Below are positions 25,376 through 34,425 of a DNA stretch of 64,000 nucleotides, piece by piece; position 1 is the stretch's first letter; every line of letters begins with the position of its first letter. The DNA is from Neotamlana laminarinivorans (GTDB lineage: Bacteria > Bacteroidota > Bacteroidia > Flavobacteriales > Flavobacteriaceae). The stretch is taken from NCBI RefSeq assembly GCF_020523925.1, contig NZ_JAJAPW010000006.1:1-64000 (forward strand). The letters run 5' to 3'. The notes below the pieces were generated by a model. The model searched no databases. It was not told the DNA's origin and saw only the letters and a program-made list of their open reading frames with translations. The translations under genes and the position numbers were made by a program.

Positions 25376-25870
25376 TTATGCTTTCTTAGCGCAACATTCC
25401 ATTTTACAATCAGGCTTACACGCCATTTTTTCGCCTTCGGTTTTGGTACAGCATGCTTTTTTACAATCGTCGTTACACTTTTTTTCTGTAGAAAAAGCAT
25501 CAACTGTTTTCATGTTGCTTACTTTGTAAATATCTGCAACATTGGTAACAGTATTAGTTAATTTTTCTGGATTTACTTTAGCTTCATCATATTCTACCAT
25601 GGCTAATTTTTTATCAAAATCAACCTTCGCCGATTTTACACCATCCATTTTAGCTATTTTTTTCTGTATGGTTGCTGCACAGCCAATTTCGCAAGTCATA
25701 CCATCAATAGTAAATTCTGCTTTTGCATATGTGGCGTTTGGATCTATTTCTTTTTTAACTTCAGTTTCAATAGCAACAGATTTAACTTCGGGTTGCTTAA
25801 CTTCACTTTTACAACTAATTGCAAACTGTACTAATAAGGCTATGAATAATGATAGTTTTATGGTTTTCAT
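25376..25870 (-). CDS. Heavy-metal-associated (HMA) domain lipoprotein with cysteine-rich tail
   Basis: A 164-residue lipoprotein (lipobox AISC, Cys20). An HMA domain spans about residues 50-118, with metal motif GMTCEIGC (Cys60, Cys64): three residues separate the cysteines rather than the usual two. The tail has two C-x3-C-x3-CC clusters (C132/136/140/141 and C151/155/159/160) among lysines and acids, suggesting extra soft-metal binding, for example Cu(I), Zn or Hg. No P-type ATPase or metal regulator is adjacent. A periplasmic metal buffer or sensor is the likely role. Confidence 0.85.
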   Translation of the reverse strand: MKTIKLSLFIALLVQFAISCKSEVKQPEVKSVAIETEVKKEIDPNATYAKAEFTIDGMTCEIGCAATIQKKIAKMDGVKSAKVDFDKKLAMVEYDEAKVNPEKLTNTVTNVADIYKVSNMKTVDAFSTEKKCNDDCKKACCTKTEGEKMACKPDCKMECCAKKA

Positions 25871-26000
25871 TTTTTCTTTAAATTATAGGAATTAATACAA
25901 AATTACTAAATATTAGGAGGTTAATAGGTTAAAAACTCTTAAAAATTCTTTTTTCTGTTCTTTTTTTCCGAAATTGAAAGGAACCAAAAAAAATGAAATT

Positions 26001-26456
26001 ATGAAAAAATTATCACTTCCATTACGGTTAGGTTTAATAACCGGATTTACTTTAATAGCTTATTTTCTAGTTTTAGCTTTAGTAAATAAACACACAAACC
26101 CAGCATTTAGTTTTTTTAATGCCTTTATAACTGCCGTAGGTATTTATGAAGTTGTGAAATTTAAGAAACAAGAAGACGAAATTAATTTTGATTATGGAGA
26201 AGCATTTAAATTTGGTATAATAACGGGCTTTATTGCCACTATTATTTTTTCGGTGTTCTTTTTAGTATATTCTACCGAAATTAATCCAGGTTTTTTGCCA
26301 GAACTAATTAATAAAATGCACGCAACAGGTTTAAATGCAAATGTAGGAATGGTTACATCTGTTGTAGCTATTATGGGGTTTGCAACTTCGGTAGTAACAA
26401 CCTTAACAGTGATGCAATTGTTTAAAAAATCGAAAAATTTAGTTGAAAACCATTAA
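26001..26456 (+). CDS. DUF4199 family membrane protein
   Basis: I start at the ATG at 26001 (151 residues, MKKLSLPLRLG). The in-frame ATG 27 bases upstream adds a charged, non-family leader. Four hydrophobic segments (about 10-28, 33-50, 70-93, 118-140) and the EINFDYGEAFKFGIITGF loop fit DUF4199, a Bacteroidota membrane family of unknown function. It stands alone just before the ribosomal-protein promoter. Confidence 0.82.
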   Translation: MKKLSLPLRLGLITGFTLIAYFLVLALVNKHTNPAFSFFNAFITAVGIYEVVKFKKQEDEINFDYGEAFKFGIITGFIATIIFSVFFLVYSTEINPGFLPELINKMHATGLNANVGMVTSVVAIMGFATSVVTTLTVMQLFKKSKNLVENH

Positions 26457-26460
26457 AACG

Positions 26461-26517
26461 TTTGTAGATTAATTAATTAGCAGTATATTTGCACCCGCTT
26501 AAATTAAGGTTTAGGCG
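26461..26517 (+). promoter_or_regulatory. Consensus promoter and leader hairpin of rplU-rpmA
   Basis: TTTG (26461-26464), then exactly 19 bases, then TATATTTG (26484-26491): a textbook Bacteroidota promoter. A hairpin (CGCTTAAA 26496-26503 with TTTAGGCG 26510-26517) starts about where the transcript would begin, so the L21 mRNA has a structured 5' end that could bind a ribosomal protein. Confidence 0.8.
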
Positions 26518-26556
26518 TATTTATTTAATAATATTAATTAATATAAACGTTACGCT

Positions 26557-27216
26557 ATGTACGCAATTGTAGAGATAGCAGGGCAACAATTTAAAGTTGA
26601 AAAAGACCAAAAAGTCTTTGTTAACCGTTTACAAACTGAAGAAGGGAAAGAAGTATCTTTCGATAACGTTCTTCTTTTAGGTGATGGTGACAATGTTACT
26701 GTAGGCGCCCCGGCTATAGACGGAGCTCAAGTTGGAGCAAAAGTCTTAAAGCACCTTAAAGGTGATAAAGTTATAGTTTTCAAAAAGAAAAGACGTAAAG
26801 GTTACCGTGTGAAAAACGGACACAGACAATCTTTAACAGAAATCGTTATTGAAAGTATTGTAGCTTCTGGAGCTAAAAAAGCTGCTCCCAAAAAAGAAAC
26901 TAAGAAAGCTGAACCAAAAGCAGCAGCTCCAAAAGCTGAAGCTAAAAAGGCAGCTCCTAAAAAATCATCTAAAGGTGATGATTTAAAGAAAGTAGAAGGT
27001 ATCGGACCTAAAATTGCTGAAACTTTAGCTGAAGCTGGAATTACAACTTTCGCTCAATTAGCAAAAACCGATGCTGCTAAAATTTCTGAAATTATCTCTG
27101 GTGTTCGTGGTAACCACGTAACTGATACTTGGCCAGCACAAGCTCAATTAGCTGCAGATGGTAAGTGGGATGAGTTAAAGAAATGGCAAGACGAATTAGA
27201 TGGTGGTAAAGCTTAA
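26557..27216 (+). CDS. rplU: Ribosomal protein bL21 with C-terminal HhH extension
   Basis: Residues 1 to about 103 are a complete bL21 ([18 protein letters not shown] at the start; [19 protein letters not shown] near the end), a 50S protein bound to 23S rRNA. A Lys/Ala/Pro-rich linker (about 104-142) leads to a helix-hairpin-helix domain (143-219; [20 protein letters not shown]). At 219 residues it is twice the usual length. The extension occurs in other flavobacterial L21 proteins as I recall, and its role is unknown. rpmA follows after 40 bases. Confidence 0.95.
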   Translation: MYAIVEIAGQQFKVEKDQKVFVNRLQTEEGKEVSFDNVLLLGDGDNVTVGAPAIDGAQVGAKVLKHLKGDKVIVFKKKRRKGYRVKNGHRQSLTEIVIESIVASGAKKAAPKKETKKAEPKAAAPKAEAKKAAPKKSSKGDDLKKVEGIGPKIAETLAEAGITTFAQLAKTDAAKISEIISGVRGNHVTDTWPAQAQLAADGKWDELKKWQDELDGGKA

Positions 27217-27256
27217 TTGCAAAATCACTTAAGTATAACAATAAAACCTTAAAACA

Positions 27257-27517
27257 ATGGCTCATAAAAAAGGAGTAGGTAGTTCTAAGAACGGTAGAGA
27301 ATCAGAATCGAAACGCTTAGGTGTTAAGATTTTTGGTGGTCAAGCTGCTAAAGCTGGTAACATTATCGTAAGACAAAGAGGAAATACTCATCACCCAGGT
27401 GAAAACGTATATTCTTCAAAAGATCATACATTACACGCCTATGTAGATGGTGTTGTAAAGTTTACTAAGAAAAAAGATAACAAATCTTACGTTTCTATCG
27501 AGCCTTTCGAGGCTTAA
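27257..27517 (+). CDS. rpmA: Ribosomal protein bL27
   Basis: The 86-residue protein begins [20 protein letters not shown] and continues with [19 protein letters not shown], the bL27 signature. Its N-terminus reaches the peptidyl-transferase centre of the 50S subunit. It begins directly with the mature MAHKKG form, with no cleavable N-terminal extension of the Firmicutes type. It is co-transcribed with rplU and closed by a terminator. Confidence 0.97.
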   Translation: MAHKKGVGSSKNGRESESKRLGVKIFGGQAAKAGNIIVRQRGNTHHPGENVYSSKDHTLHAYVDGVVKFTKKKDNKSYVSIEPFEA

Positions 27518-27545
27518 GAAAATTTTTCTTAAGAAATTATTTTAA

Positions 27546-27579
27546 AAAACCCTTTCTGTTTATTCAGGAAGGGTTTTTT
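27546..27579 (+). terminator. Terminator of rplU-rpmA
   Basis: AAACCCTT and AAGGGTTT form the outer stem, with CTG/CAG inside, followed by TTTTTT. Confidence 0.9.
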
Positions 27580-27662
27580 GCATTATTAATGGTAAATTAA
27601 TATTGTAACTACATTTGAGTAAAGTGCGAGTTCTTTCTTTGAGAATTTTACACTAACCAATT

Positions 27663-29234
27663 GTGAATTCTACTAAAACATTTTATTTTTTACTGATTGT
27701 TATTTTTGGCGTTAAGCTTTTAAGCGCCCAAGATATAGTGTCTAAAAATGCTATATCTAAAATTAATACTATAAAAAGTGCGCTTAATTTAGCAAAACAT
27801 GAAAATGATACTTTAGGCATCGCAAAAAACTTCATTTATTTAGCTAATTTTTACAAAGATTTAGGGTTAGATAGTGAAGCCATTAAAAATTACCACAACG
27901 CACAACAGATTCATTTAAAAAAAGATACACTTTTTGTTTATGCTAATAACAAAATTGCGTTTATTCATTTACATTTAAAACAATACGCTGAAGCTTTACA
28001 ATATTGCCAGAGTAGTGTTTCAATAGCAAAATCAATTAACTATAAAACAGGTTTAGCTACAGCAAATGCTATTTTAGGAAGTGTTTACGAAAAGCAAAGT
28101 AATTATAATGCAGCTTTAGGCTATCAAAACGAGAGTTTACAATTATTTGAGAGCTTAAATGATAGCACGGGAATTGCATTAACAAACGAAAACATAGGAA
28201 GCATCTATGAGGATTTAGAGCAGTACGATTTAGCTAGAAACTATTTTAAAAAAGCATATAGTTTTGAATCAGCAAAAGCGTCAGATTTAAAAATTAATAT
28301 AATTAATAATCTTGCCGATGTTTACCGAAAACAAAATCAATATAAGGAAGCCCTTAAATTAACAAAAGAAGCTTTAAACTTAGCCCAATCTCAAAATAAT
28401 AAACAACAAGAAGAAAGCGCACTTAAAGATTTGGCTAGAACTTATGCAGAACTTCAAGATTATAAGAAAGCATACGAATACCTAAATAAGCAAAACTTAA
28501 TTAGCGAACAGCAGCTTATAAACCAGAACACACAATTGGTAAGCGCTATGGAAGTGCTTTACAATGTAAAAGAAAATGAAGCCCAAGTAGCTATATTAAA
28601 CAAGCAAAATCAAATAAATAAAACACGACAAATAGCGATAATTATAATAGGTTTAGCTATAATTTTAGTGTTTGTTATTGGTGTAATACATTTAAAAAAG
28701 CGAAAAAAGCAAGAGCAAAAACTATTAACATATAAGCAGCAATTATTACAAGCAGATTTAGATATTAAAACTGCCGAAGAAGCCTCGTTAAAAAGAGAAA
28801 TAGATATTAAAATTTCTGCTTTAACCAATTACAGTTTAAACTTAGCGCACAAAAATAAATTGTTAGCCGATATTTCTAGAACACTAAATAATTTAAAAAG
28901 CAGAAACCCAGAGTTAGTAAAAACAAAACTTAAAGATATTGTAAAAACTATTAATTCTGATTTATCAAAAGAAAATGAGTGGACAGAACTCATGGCATAT
29001 TTCAGTCAAATAAACCCTAGCTTTTTTAAAAATTTAAAAACTCAAGTTCACGAAGAGTTAACATCGTCCGAAATGCGTTTATGCATGTTACTTCGTTTAA
29101 ACTTATCGTCTAAAGCCATTGCTTCTATTTTAAATATTACGCCCGATAGTGTTCGTATAGCCCGATATAGAATGCGTAAGAAGCTTCCGCTATCTTCAAA
29201 AGACGATCTACAAGCTTATATTTTAAACCTTTAG
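27663..29234 (+). CDS. TPR-containing LuxR/SusR-like transcriptional regulator
   Basis: A 523-residue protein starting at a GTG. It has a signal sequence (ending LLSAQ), a TPR array (about 30-290), a membrane helix (about 318-337), a coiled coil (345-395), and a C-terminal HTH of LuxR type (SEMRLCMLLRLNLSSKAIAS and DSVRIARYRMRKKL). This resembles SusR-type or TPR-HTH regulators that sit in the inner membrane, read a periplasmic signal and act on DNA. The TonB receptor and phytase genes lie 162 bases downstream on the same strand, which suggests it controls them. Confidence 0.87.
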   Translation: MNSTKTFYFLLIVIFGVKLLSAQDIVSKNAISKINTIKSALNLAKHENDTLGIAKNFIYLANFYKDLGLDSEAIKNYHNAQQIHLKKDTLFVYANNKIAFIHLHLKQYAEALQYCQSSVSIAKSINYKTGLATANAILGSVYEKQSNYNAALGYQNESLQLFESLNDSTGIALTNENIGSIYEDLEQYDLARNYFKKAYSFESAKASDLKINIINNLADVYRKQNQYKEALKLTKEALNLAQSQNNKQQEESALKDLARTYAELQDYKKAYEYLNKQNLISEQQLINQNTQLVSAMEVLYNVKENEAQVAILNKQNQINKTRQIAIIIIGLAIILVFVIGVIHLKKRKKQEQKLLTYKQQLLQADLDIKTAEEASLKREIDIKISALTNYSLNLAHKNKLLADISRTLNNLKSRNPELVKTKLKDIVKTINSDLSKENEWTELMAYFSQINPSFFKNLKTQVHEELTSSEMRLCMLLRLNLSSKAIASILNITPDSVRIARYRMRKKLPLSSKDDLQAYILNL

Positions 29235-29295
29235 CTGTTTTTAAAAAAACATCAATCCATTGTTATTGCATTGTTAATGTTGCTATCATTTATAG

Positions 29296-29368
29296 GTGAA
29301 TTTCACTTGTAAATTACCGTTTGTTAACATCAATTTTAGCTAAAAGCAATGTTGCCAATATAGCTTTG
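29296..29368 (+). promoter_or_regulatory. Upstream region of the receptor-phytase pair
   Basis: A -7-like element TAGCTTTG lies at 29361-29368. Two palindromes lie upstream: GTGAATTTCAC (29296-29306) and TTTTAGCTAAAA (29334-29345). They are candidate operator sites, for instance for the adjacent TPR-LuxR regulator. No good -33 element is seen. Confidence 0.4.
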
Positions 29369-29396
29369 CATCAACTAAAATTAATCAAACAACAAC

Positions 29397-32279
29397 ATGA
29401 GGAAAAATCATTTTTTATCATTTTTAGCACTGTTATTAACTTCTTTTATGTTTTCACAAAACGGAAACATTCAAGGTGTAATTACAGATAATAATGGTAT
29501 TACTGTGCCAGGTGCTACAGTAGTAATAGAACAATTAAAAAAAGGAGCAGTATCAGATTTCGATGGTACATTTACTTTAGTAGATATTCCTGAAGGCGAT
29601 TATACATTATTAATTAAGTATTTAGGTTATGCCGATTATAACGAAAACGTTTCTGTAACTGCAGGACAAACAATTTCTGTAGATATTCACTTATCATCAG
29701 AAAACACAGAACTTGATGCGGTTGAAATTACAAGCTATTCTATTGGCGGGCAAGCTAGAGCATTAAACACCCAAAAAAACAAAACAAACATTACCAATAT
29801 TGTATCTACAGATCAAATTGGTAAATTTCCAGATGCTAACATTGGTGATGCTGTAAAGCGTATTCCTGGAATTACAATGAAAGTAGATCAAGGTGAAGCT
29901 AGAAACATTGTTATTCGTGGTTTAGCGCCACAGTTAAACTCGGTAACTTTAAACGGAAGTAGAATTCCATCTGCCGAAGGCGATAACAGAGAGGTTCAAA
30001 TGGATTTAATTCCATCGGACATGATTCAAACTATTGAGGTAAACAAAGCGGTAACGCCAGATATGGATGCCGATGCACTTGGTGGTTCTGTAAATTTAAT
30101 AACACGTACTTCGCCTCAAGGCTTTCGCCTATCTGCAACAGCTGGTTCTGGTGTAAATTCAATTACAGGAAAACGTATTTTAAACGGTCAGTTTTTATTA
30201 GGTGATAGAAGCGATAACGGAAAATTTGGTTGGATGGTTTCTGCATCTATCAACGATAACGATTTTGGAAGTGATAACTTTGAAGCAGAATGGACCGATG
30301 AGTTCGAATTCAACAACGGCGACGAAGATAATTTAGAAGAAGTTGATGTTAATCCATACACCAACGTTTTTGAAATTAGACAATATTTAGTACAACGTAT
30401 TCGCAGAAGTTTCTCGGCAAATTTAGATTACAAATTCAACGATAATAACAGCATATATTTTAAATCTATTTACAACTGGAGAGACGATCGCGAAAACCGT
30501 TTTGTGTTAGAGCACGAAATTCTTGATGGTGAAGACATTGAAGCTGGAGATTTTACTGTGGATGGTAACGGAAACTTAACCATGTTTCCTGTTGAAGCAA
30601 AACGCGAAACAAAAGCAGGTATAGATAACAATCGAAACAAAAACACACGTTTAGAAGACCAACGTATGTTTAACTTTAGCTTAGGTGGAAATCACTTGAC
30701 TAATAGTTTACAAATAGATTGGATGGCCTCTTATGCAAAAGCTTCAGAAGAGCGTTTAAACGAACGTTATTTAGTTCACGAAAGCGAATATGCTATTAAC
30801 TACAATAACGATTCTCAATTTCCACTTTATTCACCAGTTGATGCTACCGATGCAGCGTATAACAACTTTGAGTTTGGTGAGTTAACCGAAGAAAATCAAT
30901 ACACCGAAGAAACAGATATGAATGTATTTGTAAACTTTAAGTTACCTGTTAACTTGTTTAATAGTGAAGACGGATTTTTAAAGTTTGGTGTACGTGGGCG
31001 TTTTAAAAACAAAAACAGAGATAACGATTTTACCGAGTATTCTCCAGAAGATTCAGCCTTCGATTTATTAGGAACGTTACCAACCAGAGATTATACAGAT
31101 TCAGACTTTTTAGCTGGAAGCCAATACCAAATAGGCAGCTTTGCTACTCCAGAATTTGTTGGAGGTTTAAATTTAACCGATGCTACACAATTTGAAGGTG
31201 AAGATTTAGTTGATGAATACCAAAGCGGAAATTTTGATGTAAACGAAAATGTTTTTGCAGGTTACATCATGACAAGTCAGCAATTAACTAGCAAATTAAG
31301 CGTTTTAGCTGGTGTTAGAATTGAAAGTACAAATTTAGATTCTGAAGGTTACAGATTAACATTTATTGAAGAAGATGAAGATGCTGGTATCGACGAAGAA
31401 ATTATTGTTGAAGCTGTAAGCGAAACAAACTCTTATGTTAATATTTTACCAGGTTTACATTTAAAATACGATTTAAACGACAACACTGTTTTCCGTTTCG
31501 CATGGACAAACACTTTGGCGCGTCCTAATTATGCCGATTTAATTCCAAGAGCAGAAATTATTAACGAAGACAGCGAAGTGTTACTTGGTAATCCAGATTT
31601 AGATCCAACAACATCAATGAACTTCGATGTAATGGCAGAACATTATTTTAAATCTGTTGGTATTTTATCTGGTGGTGTTTTCTACAAAAAAATAAACGAT
31701 TTTATTTATACATACCAAACCGAAACTACCGATGATACTTATGGCGACGACACTACAGGTTACGAAGTGTACCAACCATTAAACGGTGACGATGCTTCGG
31801 TATTAGGTTTCGAATTTGCTTTCCAAAGAAAACTAGATTTCTTACCAGGTTTTGCTAAAGATTTTAGCGTATATTTAAACTACACACATTTAACTTCTGA
31901 TGCTAATGGTATTAGAAACGAAGATGGCGACGAGCGCGACGATTTAGGTTTACCAAACACAGCGCCAAACATGTTTAATGCTTCTTTAGGTTATGCAAAC
32001 AACAAGTTAAGCGTACGTTTATCAAGTAACTTCTCAGATTCTTATATCGATGAAATTGGAGGAAATGCTTTTGAAGATCGTTACTACGACAAACAATTTT
32101 TCTTAGATTTTAATGCAACATATGCATTTGGTAACGGCTTAAGCGCATACACAAGCTTAAACAATATTACCAACCAACCATTACGTTTTTACCAAGGCGT
32201 TAGCAGTCGTACTATGCAACGTGAGTATTACGGGCAACGTTTTACAATTGGTTTAAAATACGATTTATTTAAAAAATAA
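29397..32279 (+). CDS. TonB-dependent receptor linked to phytase
   Basis: A 960-residue outer-membrane receptor. It has a signal peptide (ending MFSQ), a CarboxypepD_reg-like domain (about 24-105), then a plug of the class with DQIGKFPDANIGDAVKRIPG and IVIRGLAPQLNSVTLNGSRI, and a long barrel ending in an aromatic strand (RFTIGLKYDLFKK). The phytase lipoprotein gene follows after two bases, so the receptor probably imports phytate or its breakdown products. There is no SusD partner. Substrate assignment is by linkage. Confidence 0.88.
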   Translation: MRKNHFLSFLALLLTSFMFSQNGNIQGVITDNNGITVPGATVVIEQLKKGAVSDFDGTFTLVDIPEGDYTLLIKYLGYADYNENVSVTAGQTISVDIHLSSENTELDAVEITSYSIGGQARALNTQKNKTNITNIVSTDQIGKFPDANIGDAVKRIPGITMKVDQGEARNIVIRGLAPQLNSVTLNGSRIPSAEGDNREVQMDLIPSDMIQTIEVNKAVTPDMDADALGGSVNLITRTSPQGFRLSATAGSGVNSITGKRILNGQFLLGDRSDNGKFGWMVSASINDNDFGSDNFEAEWTDEFEFNNGDEDNLEEVDVNPYTNVFEIRQYLVQRIRRSFSANLDYKFNDNNSIYFKSIYNWRDDRENRFVLEHEILDGEDIEAGDFTVDGNGNLTMFPVEAKRETKAGIDNNRNKNTRLEDQRMFNFSLGGNHLTNSLQIDWMASYAKASEERLNERYLVHESEYAINYNNDSQFPLYSPVDATDAAYNNFEFGELTEENQYTEETDMNVFVNFKLPVNLFNSEDGFLKFGVRGRFKNKNRDNDFTEYSPEDSAFDLLGTLPTRDYTDSDFLAGSQYQIGSFATPEFVGGLNLTDATQFEGEDLVDEYQSGNFDVNENVFAGYIMTSQQLTSKLSVLAGVRIESTNLDSEGYRLTFIEEDEDAGIDEEIIVEAVSETNSYVNILPGLHLKYDLNDNTVFRFAWTNTLARPNYADLIPRAEIINEDSEVLLGNPDLDPTTSMNFDVMAEHYFKSVGILSGGVFYKKINDFIYTYQTETTDDTYGDDTTGYEVYQPLNGDDASVLGFEFAFQRKLDFLPGFAKDFSVYLNYTHLTSDANGIRNEDGDERDDLGLPNTAPNMFNASLGYANNKLSVRLSSNFSDSYIDEIGGNAFEDRYYDKQFFLDFNATYAFGNGLSAYTSLNNITNQPLRFYQGVSSRTMQREYYGQRFTIGLKYDLFKK

Positions 32280-32281
32280 AA

Positions 32282-33289
32282 ATGAAAAAACTCTTATTCG
32301 GGTTTAGCTTATTGGCAATTGTTTCTTCTTGTAAAAAACAGTTGCCGGTAATTAAACCAACAGTTATTACCGAAAAAACACCAAACGATACCGACGATCC
32401 TGCCATTTGGGTAAACCCAAGCGATGCCTCAAAAAGTATAGTTTTTGGTACCGATAAAAAAACAAATGGCGGTATTTATGCCTTTAATTTAGATGGAAAA
32501 ATTATCCATGAAAAAAGCATAAAAAACATACAACGCCCTAATAATGTCGATTTAGAATACGGTTTTAAGTTAAACGATTCTACAACTACAGATATTATTG
32601 CGTTTACCGAAAGGGAAAAACAACAAATTCGTGTGTTTTCTGTGCCAGATATGAAATCATTAGATGGTGGAGGTTTTAAAGTGTTTACCGATGCTACAGA
32701 ATTGGAACACAATGCGCCTATGGGAATTGCGTTGTATAAATCGCCAAAAACTGAAATTATTTATGCTATTGTTGGCAGAAAAGCAGGGCCAAAAACAGGC
32801 TATTTATATCAATACGAATTGGTGACTGATAGTTTAGGCGTTCACGCTAATTTGGTTAGAAAGTTTGGCAATTTTAGCGGAAAAAAAGAAATTGAAGCCA
32901 TTGCTGTAGATAACGAAAATGGTATTGTTTATTATTCCGATGAAGGACAATGCGTTCGTAAATACTATGCCGAACCAAGTATGGGCAACGAAGAATTAGG
33001 TTGTTTTGGTAGCGAATATTTCACTGATGATATTGAAGGTATTGCCATAGCAAAATACAAAAACAAAGGCTTTTTAATTGTATCGAATCAACAAGCGCAC
33101 TCGTTTAATATATTCGATTTAAAAACCGATGCTTTTATTAAAGAAATAAATTTAGGAACTATAGAAACTGATGGTTGCGACGTTACAACCGTGGCTTTAG
33201 GTAATAAGTTTCCTAATGGCTTATTCGTGTCTATGAACGACGAGAAAAACTTCTTTTTTCACGATTTAGCTCTTTTAGATTTAGATTAA
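32282..33289 (+). CDS. phy: Beta-propeller phytase (3-phytase), lipoprotein
   Basis: The 335-residue protein has a lipobox (VSSC, Cys17) and a beta-propeller phytase body. The family opening is clear (TPNDTDDPAIWVNPSDASKS, FGTDKKTNGGIYAFNLDG), as are NNVDLEYGF, EIEAIAVDNENGIVYYSDEG and DDIEGIAIA, with the acidic residues that bind calcium. It releases phosphate from inositol hexakisphosphate at the cell surface or in the periplasm. It forms an operon with the TonB receptor. Full length for the family (about 330-380). Confidence 0.9.
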   Translation: MKKLLFGFSLLAIVSSCKKQLPVIKPTVITEKTPNDTDDPAIWVNPSDASKSIVFGTDKKTNGGIYAFNLDGKIIHEKSIKNIQRPNNVDLEYGFKLNDSTTTDIIAFTEREKQQIRVFSVPDMKSLDGGGFKVFTDATELEHNAPMGIALYKSPKTEIIYAIVGRKAGPKTGYLYQYELVTDSLGVHANLVRKFGNFSGKKEIEAIAVDNENGIVYYSDEGQCVRKYYAEPSMGNEELGCFGSEYFTDDIEGIAIAKYKNKGFLIVSNQQAHSFNIFDLKTDAFIKEINLGTIETDGCDVTTVALGNKFPNGLFVSMNDEKNFFFHDLALLDLD

Positions 33290-33313
33290 TTTTTTTAGAA
33301 GTTAATTTTTTTG

Positions 33314-33342
33314 AGCCCTTTCTATTCGTAGAAAGGGTTTTA
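33314..33342 (+). terminator. Terminator of the receptor-phytase operon
   Basis: AGCCCTTTCTA (33314-33324) pairs, with one wobble, with TAGAAAGGGTTT (33329-33340), ending in a short T run. It may also serve the convergent gene at 33347. Confidence 0.8.
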
Positions 33343-33346
33343 TCAT

Positions 33347-33814
33347 TTATTCTATTTTGGCAATAATTTTTAAATGATGATGTGTGTGCATTTGTAAAAA
33401 ACGCAGCGTTTGTTTCTTGTTTAGTTTGCCAAATATAAAATGCTTAAAAAAACTTGTTTTAGGTAACTTTTGCAAAGCTTTTAAATTGGATTTTACAGTT
33501 TTTAACTGATTACGAATGTCGTTTTCTTGTATATTTTCTGGTGGTAAAACGTATTTTGGCGCTTTGGCTTTGCCTCGTGGTATATAATTTAACTTAAACA
33601 AAAGTGCGCGCCAGAAATTAAATGTCCGTTTATAATCTTCGGGGTTCGATTGTATTGTTGCAGTGCAAACGGAATTAAAAACTTTTAAACTATGGTCTAA
33701 ATGCCAGCCAATTGATGCTTTTGATGCTTTGGTGTTAATTAAATTTATTTTGGGTATATGGTTTTCAATTTTTAGTAATTGCTGGTTTATTAAGTCTAGT
33801 TGATTGTTGCTCAT
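33347..33814 (-). CDS. DUF1569 / DinB-like protein
   Basis: A 155-residue cytoplasmic four-helix-bundle protein of the DinB/DUF1569 type. Candidate metal ligands are the histidines in GWHLDHSLKVF and in the C-terminal MHTHHHLKII. Members are often thiol- or metal-dependent enzymes, mostly uncharacterised. It is monocistronic and converges on the phytase operon. No specific function can be given. Confidence 0.8.
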   Translation of the reverse strand: MSNNQLDLINQQLLKIENHIPKINLINTKASKASIGWHLDHSLKVFNSVCTATIQSNPEDYKRTFNFWRALLFKLNYIPRGKAKAPKYVLPPENIQENDIRNQLKTVKSNLKALQKLPKTSFFKHFIFGKLNKKQTLRFLQMHTHHHLKIIAKIE

Positions 33815-33908
33815 TTACATTTTAATTTAGAAAAAGATATTAAATAAATTCGTAACTTTAGTAAATACCAACTAAAATCAAGATTGTTTAACTTAAATTG
33901 ATGAGATT

Positions 33909-34169
33909 ATGCTTCCGTTTAGATCTGAAATTAGAAATTCACCAACGCAACCTACCATCAAGATTTTTTTAGGCGATGAATCGCTAGATGCTAGAATAAA
34001 AAATCATTTAGAGCATTTTAACGAAATTGAAACCATTGAAATAAGAGAAAGTATAGGTCGTAACCGCGCCAACGAAAATCTAACTGTTTTTTTAAAAGAT
34101 GAAGTGGATATTAATAAAATGAAATCGAGTATAGATTCCAGTTTGTGGTGGTATTTCGAGCAGGATTAA
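33909..34169 (+). CDS. Small hypothetical protein, 86 residues
   Basis: I do not recognise a family. The protein is soluble and charged: IKIFLGDESLDARIKNHLEHF, then a beta-like segment (ETIEIRESIGRNRANENLTVFLKD) and a C-terminal helix ending WWYFEQD. The alternating beta-alpha-beta pattern resembles a small ferredoxin-like fold. Its promoter region (33815-33908) contains no striking motif. Coding is supported by composition and by lying alone between non-overlapping features. Confidence 0.6.
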   Translation: MLPFRSEIRNSPTQPTIKIFLGDESLDARIKNHLEHFNEIETIEIRESIGRNRANENLTVFLKDEVDINKMKSSIDSSLWWYFEQD

Positions 34170-34236
34170 TATATAAGTCGCGTCACTTCAAGTAATTTCG
34201 AGGCACGAAGAAATTGTATCGAGAAGTTTTATCGCG

Positions 34237-34300
34237 TTAGGGATTGCAGCGGCATCCTTTTTTGAGGGAACGAGAAAAAGATATAGCGGAAAGCCCGACC
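34237..34300 (+). repeat. Dispersed 64-base intergenic repeat, copy A
   Basis: This segment begins TTAGGGATTGCAGCGGCATCC and ends with GATATAGCGGAAAGCCCGACC, with a variable centre between T and A runs that can pair. A second copy lies inverted at 45149-45212 with the same ends and different centre. The element is bounded by non-coding DNA on both sides (34170-34425), which otherwise holds a terminator and another repeat. Confidence 0.75.
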
Positions 34301-34330
34301 CTTGTGGTAACGCCCAAAAAAGAATAAAAA

Positions 34331-34366
34331 AAATCCCAAACTAAATGTAGCTTGGGATTTTATTTT
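34331..34366. terminator. Bidirectional terminator downstream of ahcY
   Basis: AAATCCCAA (34331-34339) pairs with TTGGGATTT (34352-34360), with CTA/TAG inside and T runs on both strands. It is in position to end ahcY transcription on the minus strand. Confidence 0.8.
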
Positions 34367-34381
34367 TTTAGATACTGAAAA

Positions 34382-34405
34382 ACACTTCGACTGCGCTCAG
34401 TGTGA
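34382..34405. repeat. GAGCGCAGTCGA-family intergenic palindrome
   Basis: On the minus strand this reads TCACACTGAGCGCAGTCGAAG, with ACACT/AGTGT arms forming a stem. The core GAGCGCAGTCGA is shared with the copies at 47235-47305. It sits 21 bases from the ahcY stop. Confidence 0.7.
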
Positions 34406-34425
34406 TATTATTCAGTTTAATACTT

